A stretch of DNA of 64,000 nucleotides from positions 62,001 through 126,000 of the forward strand of contig NZ_JAHEAG010000011.1 in NCBI RefSeq assembly GCF_018596315.1, in the 5' to 3' direction. A model generated the notes under the pieces. The model saw nothing but the letters and a program-made list of their open reading frames with translations, did not search any database and was not told the origin of the DNA. Positions within the stretch are counted from its first letter, which is position 1. Every line of letters starts with the position of its first letter. The position numbers and the translations under genes were made by a program. Below, in pieces: positions 58,034 to 64,000 of this stretch. The DNA comes from Bradyrhizobium sp. SRL28 (GTDB lineage Bacteria > Pseudomonadota > Alphaproteobacteria > Rhizobiales > Xanthobacteraceae).

Positions 58034-61000
58034 GTGCGGCCGTTGGAGAAATCTTATCGGTTCGGCGCTGATGCGCAATGCACCTTCCAGGTCTTGTGCG
58101 AGGACGGCGAGCGTCTATTCGGCCGAGGATGGCGTCTGGACGCCGATGGCCAGCGGAAGCCGGTGCTGGCGGTATTGCCAACCGCGGAGCATCCAACGCC
58201 CTCGCACCTTGATCGCCTTGCGCACGAATTTGGGTTGAAGGATGAACTGGACGGTGCCTGGGCAGTACAGCCGCTAGAGCTGTTGCGGAACAGCCAAGGG
58301 ACCATGCTCCTGCTTGAGGACCCCGGCGGCGAGCTTCTCGCCCGACGGCTCGGCGCCCCCACGGAGATGGGACAGTTCTTGCGCCTGGCGATCGGCATCG
58401 TCACAGCGCTGAACAAGGCGCACCAGCATGGCCTTGTCCACAAGGACCTCAAGCCAACCAATATCCTGGTGACGGGCGTGGGTAACGAGGTGCGGCTCAC
58501 TGGCTTTGGTCTCGCCTCACGCCTGCGGCGCGAGCGGCCGTCACCGGAGCCGCCGGAAGAACTCACCGGTAGTCTCGCCTACATGTCGCCCGAACAGACC
58601 GGCCGCATGAACCGTTCGATTGACTTCCGAAGCGACCTCTACGCACTCGGCGTCACCTTGTACCAGATGCTGACCGGCGTGCTGCCTTTCGCGGCGGCCG
58701 ATGCCATGGAGTGGGTGCATTGCCACGTCGCACGGCAACCCATCCCGCCGGCCGAGCGAGTGAAGGAAGTCCCGACGATTGTCTCGGCCATCATCATGAA
58801 GTTGCTGGCCAAGACAGCCGAGGAGCGCTACCAGACCGCACGCGGCATCGAGCGTGACTTGCGGCGCTGCCTGGCTCAATGGGAAGCGCGCGAACGCATC
58901 GATGCGTTTCCGCTCGGCGTCCAAGACAGTTCGGACCGGCTCCTTATTCCCGAGAGACTGTACGGACGAGCGCGCGAGGTCGAGCATTTACTCGCTGTTT
59001 TTGATCGCATCATCACGACCGGAGCGCCGGAGCTGGCGCTGCTTTCCGGATACTCCGGGATCGGCAAATCGTCAGTGGTCAATGAGCTGCATAAGGTGCT
59101 CGTTACGCCACGCGGGCTCTTCGCGTCCGCCAAGTTCGACCAGCACAAGCCTGAAACGCCATATGAGACACTCGCTCAAGCCGTTAAGAGTCTTATTCGG
59201 CCATTGTTGGGGAAGAGTGAAGCTCAATTGGCGCCGTGGCGCGACTCGCTCCGTGAAGCGTTAGGCCCGAACGGCCAGCTCATAGTCGATCTCGTTCCGG
59301 AATTGAAGCTCATCATCGGAGATCAGCAGCCGGTTCGTGAGTTACCACCCCAAGACGCGCAACAGCGTTTCCAACTGGTGTTACGGCGGCTGATAGGCGT
59401 CTTCGCTAGGCCGGAGCATCCACTGGCGCTGTTCCTCGATGATTTGCAGTGGCTCGACGCGGTGACGCTTGATCTTCTGGAGGATCTGCTGACCCGTTCG
59501 GATCTGCAACACCTCATGCTGATCGGCGCCTACCGCGACAACGAAGTCACTGCCGCCAATCCGCTGCTGCGCAAGCTCGAAGCGATCAAGACGGCTGGCG
59601 GGAAAGTGACGGAAATCAGGCTCGCGCCGCTCGATCGAGAGCATCTCGCAGAACTGATTGCAGACACGCTTCGCTGCGACCGGGAGCGCGCCGCACCGCT
59701 CGCTCAATTGGTGCACGAGAAGACCGGCGGCAATCCCTTCTTCGCCAATCAGTTCATGTCCTCGCTCGCCGAAGAGGGCATGCTCATCTTCGATCATGAT
59801 GCTGCGCGTTGGTCCTGGGATCTCGACCGTATTCACGCGAAGGGATACACCGAAAACGTGGTGGAGTTGATGGTCGGGAAGCTCACCCGCCTGCCGGCAA
59901 CCACACTGGCTGCGTTGCAGCAGCTCGCGAGTCTTGGAAACAGCGCCGACCTCGCGACACTCTCGATCGTGCTCGGGACTTCCAGGCCGCAGGTCCACGC
60001 AGCGCTGTGGCCAGCCGTGCATCAGGAATTGATCGAACACTCGAGGGGCACGTACCGGTTCGTCCACGATCGCATTCAGGAGGCTGCTTATTCGATGGTC
60101 CCCGACGAGCTGCGTGGCGAAACGCACCTTCGAATGGGCAGATTGCTCGTGGCGCGCACACTTCCCGAGAAGCGGGAGGAGGTGATATTCGACATCGTTA
60201 ATCAGCTCAACCGCGGGGCGGCCTTGATTACCTCACGCGAGGAGCGCGAGTGGTTAGCCGAACTCAATCTGCTCGCGGGCAGGCGCGCCAGGCAATCGGC
60301 AGCCTACAGCTCTGCCCTCACCTACCTCATTGCCGGTCGCGCGCTATTGTCGGGCGGCTGCTCGGAGCGTTGTGGCGCACTTACGTTCGCGCTCGAATTC
60401 CACCGTGCAGAGTGCGAGTTTGTGACCGGCGCATTGGCCGCAGCCGATGAACGGCTCAGGATTCTTTGGGAACGCGCCACCAACATCGTTGACTGCGCCG
60501 CCATCACCTGCTTGCGAATGGATGTTTACACGACCCTCGGTCAAGGCAGCCACGCCGTCGAGGTCGGTCTCGACTACCTCCGGCGTGTGGGCATTGACTG
60601 GTCGCCCCATCCCACCGAAGACGAGGCTCGACGCGACTATGAACAGGTCTTGTCCCTGCTCGGCAGCCGCACGATCGATGAACTTATCGAATTGCCGCTG
60701 ATGACCGATCCGGCTTCGCTGGCGACCATGGACATCTTGAACAAGATGGAAACGCCGGGCGCGCGCGTTGACAAGACTCGCGAAATACTCGTGGTATCCT
60801 GCGCGGTCAAGCTGACCCTCGAGCGCGGCAACTGCGATGGATCAAGCCTGGCCTACCAGCGGCTGGCGCTCGTTGCCGGCGCACGCTACGGCGAGTATCA
60901 GACCGCGCTCAAACTCGGTCGCGTGGGGTACGAGCTGGTCGAACGATGTGGATTGAAGCGCTTCCAAGCCGGTGTCTATATCGTGTTCGGGAACCTGGTC

Positions 61001-63970
61001 ATGCCATGGACTCAGCACGTGAAGTCGGGACAAGAGCTGGTGCGTCGAGGTGTCGATGTGGCTACCCGGAACGGAGACGTCATTTACGCCGCTTACGGCT
61101 ACGCGAACCTGATCAGGAACATGCTGGCGGCAGGCGACGCGCTTGCCGAGACGCAACGAGAGGCCGACTATGGCCTCGAATTCGCACGGAAAGTCCATTT
61201 CACATTCTTCATCGATCTCATCACCGCGCAGCTCAGGCTCATTCGGACTCTCCGCGGCCTGACACCGATCTTCGGTCAATTTGACGATAGAGAGTTCGAC
61301 GAGCGGCAGTTTGAGCACCAGCTCTCCGCTGACGCTGCCCTGGCGCGGCCCACGGCCTATTATTGGATCCGGAAGTTGCAGGCGCGTTTCATATCTGGCG
61401 ACATCGAGATTGCGCTCGATGCCTCCCGGAGCGCGCACGATCTCCTGTGGACGCTCTCGCACTCGGAGACGGTTGAATATTGCTTCTGCTCTGCGCTCTG
61501 CCACGCGGCGGTCTGCAGGTCCGCTCCTCCCGACGACCGGCAGCAGCATCTGGAGGCGATGACTGCACATCAAGAGCAGCTCAAGGTCTGGGCGAACAAT
61601 TGCCCCGAGAACTACGAGAATCGCGTCGCACTGGTTGATGCGGAGATTGCCGACCTCGAAGGACGGGAACTTGAAGCAGAGCGTCTCTACGAGCGGGCAA
61701 TCCGTTCTGCGCGCGACAATGCCTTCGTGCAGAATGAGGCGCTCGCCTATGAACTGGCCGCGCGCTTCTACGCCGCGCGTGGCTTTGAGCAGATCGCGCA
61801 TCTCTATCTGCGCAACGCCCGCCACGGGTATCTTCGCTGGGGAGCCGACGGCAAGGTGCGGCAACTCGAGCAGCTTCATCCGCACCTTCGGGAGAACGAG
61901 CGCGTTCCCGGCCCGACGACCACGATCGGCGCGCCGATTCAGCAACTGGACCTCGCGACGGTTATCAAGGTTTCGCAGGCCGTGTCAGGCGAAATCGTTC
62001 TGGAAAAGCTGATCGGGACGCTGGTTCGCACCGCGATCGAGCAGGCCGGAGCCCAACGAGGTCTGTTGCTCCTGCTGCAAGGGCAAGCGCTGCGGATCAC
62101 AGCGGAAGCCACGACCAATGGCGATCGGGTGATCGTCAATCCGCGTGACGATGTAATAACCGAGGATCTGCTGCCAGAATCGGTGCTCCACTATGTCCTG
62201 CGCATGCAGGAGACCGTCATTCTCGACGATGCCGCGACCCAGTCCTCGTTTGCTGCGGATCCATACATTCGTCAGCACAAGGCTCGTTCCATTCTCTGCC
62301 TTCCGATGCTCAATCAGGCGAAGCTCGTCGGCGTCCTCTATCTGGAGAACAACCTGGCCGCTCGTGTCTTCGCACCGGCCCGCATCGCGGCGCTGACGCT
62401 GCTCGCCTCGCAGGCCGCGATCTCGCTTGAGAATACCCGCTTGTACCGCGATCTTGCAGAGCGCGAAGCAAAGATTCAGCGTCTGGTCGACGCCAACATC
62501 ATCGGGATCATCATCTGGGACCTCGAAGGTCGGATTCTCGAAGCCAATGACGCATTTCTGCGTATGCTGGGATACGACCAAGAGGATCTTGCCTCAGGTC
62601 GCCTGAACCGAACAAACCCGACGCCCGCGGAATGGCGCGACCGCGACGCACGGACCGTTGCAGAGCTGAAGACGATTGGGATAGTCCAACCATTTGAGAA
62701 GGAATACTTCCGGAAGGACGGCAGCCGCGTGGCCGTGCTGATGGGCGGGACGCTATTCGATGAAAAGGGGAACCAAGGGGTCTCGTTTGTGCTTGATCTG
62801 ACCGAGCGCAAGCGGGCCGAGCAGGAGCTGCGCGCGAGCGAGGAGCGCTTTCGAACGCTCGTGCAATTCTCGTTCGACGTGTACTGGGAGAGCGATGCGC
62901 AGCATCGCTTCATTCGTCAGGAGTTCGCCGAAAGCGTTGTCGATGCACCGTCGCGGGGCTCCGAGCTTGGCAAGACGCGCTGGGAAGTGCCCTATTTGGA
63001 GCCCGATGCAGAGGCCTGGCGCAAACATCGGGCGACGCTTGATGCCCATCTCCCCTTCCGTGACTTCGAGCTGGCGCGACCTACGCCCGACGGTGGCAAG
63101 CGTTACATATCCGTCTCGGGGCTGCCGGTGTTTGACGAAAATGTGCGCTTCACCGGTTACCGCGGCGTCGGGCGGCACATTACCGGGCGCAGGCAAGCAG
63201 AGCAGGCCTTGCGCGAGGCGCACTCGGAACTGGCGCACGTCAATCGCGTGACGACCATGGGCCAGCTGACGGCCTCGATCGCTCACGAGGTCAACCAGCC
63301 GATCGCAGCTGCGGTTACCAACGCTTACGCCGCCTTGCGCTGGCTGCGCGCCAGCCCGCCTGATCTCGAGGAAGTCCGACAATCGCTCGGCCAGGTCATC
63401 GAGAACGGCAGAAGGGCCGGCGATGTCATCGACGGAATCCGGGACCTCATCAAGAAGGCACCGCCCCGCAGCAGCCGAGTCGACTTGAACGAAGCCATTC
63501 TCGACGTCATCGCCCTGACCCGGACCGAAGTGCTGAAGCACGGTGTCGAGCTGAAGACAGAGCTCGCGACGAGCTTACCGTCTGTGGACGGTGATCGCGT
63601 CCAGCTGCAGCAGGTGATCCTGAATCTGATCATGAACGCAGCCGAGGCGATGAGCGACCTCGGAGAGGAGACGCGCAAACTGCTGATCAGGACGCAGATG
63701 GATCCCACGGGCGACGTCCTCGTTGCTGTTCGGGACTCGGGCCCGGGCTTGGATCTCACAAGTGCGCACCGCGTTTTTGAGGCCTTCTACACGACCAAGT
63801 CCGCCGGTTTGGGCATGGGTCTGGCGATCTGCCGGTCGATCATCGAGGCGCACGGCGGCCGGCTGTGGGCCAGTGCAAATGAGCCGCGGGGAGCAGTATT
63901 TCAATTTGCATTGCCACCAAAGCTGGACGAGGCCGTTCCGGCGGAACAGGCTGACGAGACGCGGACCTGA
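58034..63970 (+). CDS. Trifunctional pseudokinase / AAA ATPase / GAF-PAS sensor histidine kinase
   Basis: 1978 residues, complete. Domains in order: (1) Ser/Thr-kinase-like, residues 1-280, with LVHKDLKPTNILVTG and YMSPEQTGRMNRSIDFRSDL, but the DFG motif reads LTGFGLA, losing the metal Asp; (2) AAA_16-type ATPase from about 310, P-loop LSGYSGIGKSSVVNELHKVL and PLALFLDDLQWLDAVTLDLL; (3) a long helical TPR-like region, about 650-1290; (4) GAF, about 1305-1470; (5) two PAS domains, about 1480 and 1602; (6) HisKA with phospho-acceptor His1751 in TASIAHEVNQPIAAAVTNAY and HATPase with NLIMNAAEAM, DSGPGLD and GLGMGLAICRSIIEAHGG. No transmembrane segments: a cytoplasmic sensor. No response regulator is visible in the last 30 bp. 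Start GTG at 58034. Confidence 0.93.
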   Translation: MRPLEKSYRFGADAQCTFQVLCEDGERLFGRGWRLDADGQRKPVLAVLPTAEHPTPSHLDRLAHEFGLKDELDGAWAVQPLELLRNSQGTMLLLEDPGGELLARRLGAPTEMGQFLRLAIGIVTALNKAHQHGLVHKDLKPTNILVTGVGNEVRLTGFGLASRLRRERPSPEPPEELTGSLAYMSPEQTGRMNRSIDFRSDLYALGVTLYQMLTGVLPFAAADAMEWVHCHVARQPIPPAERVKEVPTIVSAIIMKLLAKTAEERYQTARGIERDLRRCLAQWEARERIDAFPLGVQDSSDRLLIPERLYGRAREVEHLLAVFDRIITTGAPELALLSGYSGIGKSSVVNELHKVLVTPRGLFASAKFDQHKPETPYETLAQAVKSLIRPLLGKSEAQLAPWRDSLREALGPNGQLIVDLVPELKLIIGDQQPVRELPPQDAQQRFQLVLRRLIGVFARPEHPLALFLDDLQWLDAVTLDLLEDLLTRSDLQHLMLIGAYRDNEVTAANPLLRKLEAIKTAGGKVTEIRLAPLDREHLAELIADTLRCDRERAAPLAQLVHEKTGGNPFFANQFMSSLAEEGMLIFDHDAARWSWDLDRIHAKGYTENVVELMVGKLTRLPATTLAALQQLASLGNSADLATLSIVLGTSRPQVHAALWPAVHQELIEHSRGTYRFVHDRIQEAAYSMVPDELRGETHLRMGRLLVARTLPEKREEVIFDIVNQLNRGAALITSREEREWLAELNLLAGRRARQSAAYSSALTYLIAGRALLSGGCSERCGALTFALEFHRAECEFVTGALAAADERLRILWERATNIVDCAAITCLRMDVYTTLGQGSHAVEVGLDYLRRVGIDWSPHPTEDEARRDYEQVLSLLGSRTIDELIELPLMTDPASLATMDILNKMETPGARVDKTREILVVSCAVKLTLERGNCDGSSLAYQRLALVAGARYGEYQTALKLGRVGYELVERCGLKRFQAGVYIVFGNLVMPWTQHVKSGQELVRRGVDVATRNGDVIYAAYGYANLIRNMLAAGDALAETQREADYGLEFARKVHFTFFIDLITAQLRLIRTLRGLTPIFGQFDDREFDERQFEHQLSADAALARPTAYYWIRKLQARFISGDIEIALDASRSAHDLLWTLSHSETVEYCFCSALCHAAVCRSAPPDDRQQHLEAMTAHQEQLKVWANNCPENYENRVALVDAEIADLEGRELEAERLYERAIRSARDNAFVQNEALAYELAARFYAARGFEQIAHLYLRNARHGYLRWGADGKVRQLEQLHPHLRENERVPGPTTTIGAPIQQLDLATVIKVSQAVSGEIVLEKLIGTLVRTAIEQAGAQRGLLLLLQGQALRITAEATTNGDRVIVNPRDDVITEDLLPESVLHYVLRMQETVILDDAATQSSFAADPYIRQHKARSILCLPMLNQAKLVGVLYLENNLAARVFAPARIAALTLLASQAAISLENTRLYRDLAEREAKIQRLVDANIIGIIIWDLEGRILEANDAFLRMLGYDQEDLASGRLNRTNPTPAEWRDRDARTVAELKTIGIVQPFEKEYFRKDGSRVAVLMGGTLFDEKGNQGVSFVLDLTERKRAEQELRASEERFRTLVQFSFDVYWESDAQHRFIRQEFAESVVDAPSRGSELGKTRWEVPYLEPDAEAWRKHRATLDAHLPFRDFELARPTPDGGKRYISVSGLPVFDENVRFTGYRGVGRHITGRRQAEQALREAHSELAHVNRVTTMGQLTASIAHEVNQPIAAAVTNAYAALRWLRASPPDLEEVRQSLGQVIENGRRAGDVIDGIRDLIKKAPPRSSRVDLNEAILDVIALTRTEVLKHGVELKTELATSLPSVDGDRVQLQQVILNLIMNAAEAMSDLGEETRKLLIRTQMDPTGDVLVAVRDSGPGLDLTSAHRVFEAFYTTKSAGLGMGLAICRSIIEAHGGRLWASANEPRGAVFQFALPPKLDEAVPAEQADETRT

Positions 63971-64000
63971 TAGCTGGCCAAGCCGCGATTGCAGTGACGC

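Overview
The window looks like a chromosomal segment of a high-GC alphaproteobacterium close to Bradyrhizobium (Nitrobacteraceae). The signs are the ndvB/ndvC/ndvD-type genes for cyclic beta-1,3/1,6-glucan, the mfd-sdhE-recG and glmU-glmS neighbourhoods, interspersed palindromic repeats of the kind common in these genomes, and strongly GC-biased third codon positions. This placement is from recognition by eye; no database search was run.

Left part (1-16.9 kb): housekeeping genes with one accessory insertion. A peptide-type solute-binding protein, a degenerate acyl-CoA synthetase-like protein and a degenerate GGDEF protein are followed by mfd and sdhE (minus strand), an rtcB-prfH pair (ribosome rescue and RNA repair) and recG (plus strand). 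Then come a DHDPS-family aldolase-like gene, a DUF502 membrane protein and glmS (minus strand).

Middle (16.9-28.7 kb): about 11.7 kb of mostly small, accessory genes sit between glmS and glmU and are bracketed by a 39-bp imperfect direct repeat (16931-16969 and 28660-28698, 35/39 identical). Inside are a Cys/Gly-repeat peptide that could be a RiPP precursor, two paralogous zinc-ribbon mini-proteins, a cold-shock protein, a Tat-exported dioxygenase-like protein with a ferric-reductase-like membrane partner, a TetR regulator with a perfect palindromic operator beside an EamA exporter, a Sel1-repeat protein, a DUF805 protein, several secreted unknowns, three copies of an ~80-bp palindromic repeat and two copies of a 20-bp element. 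No integrase is visible.

Right of the island: glmU, a SPOR-like membrane protein, a small membrane protein, then ndvC (minus) facing ndvD and ndvB (plus), and a tRNA-Lys(TTT). From 45.6 to 37.8 kb a minus-strand sugar locus encodes a LacI regulator, xylulokinase, xylose isomerase, an ABC importer (half-size ATPase, permease, binding protein) and an aldo/keto reductase. From 46 to 53.6 kb a plus-strand cluster encodes an IclR regulator, a cytoplasmic gamma-glutamyltransferase-like Ntn-hydrolase, an ABC importer, an acetylpolyamine-amidohydrolase/HDAC-family deacylase and an omega-aminotransferase. This reads as a self-contained uptake and breakdown pathway for an acylated amine.

Right end (53.6-58 kb): a decayed stretch with a porin 3' fragment, an IS630 transposase relic with an in-frame stop, and two 5'-truncated genes (GNAT and D-amino-acid-oxidase-like) abutting head to head, with intact GFA and LysE genes among them. 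The window closes with a complete 1978-residue pseudokinase/AAA/GAF/PAS/histidine-kinase fusion.
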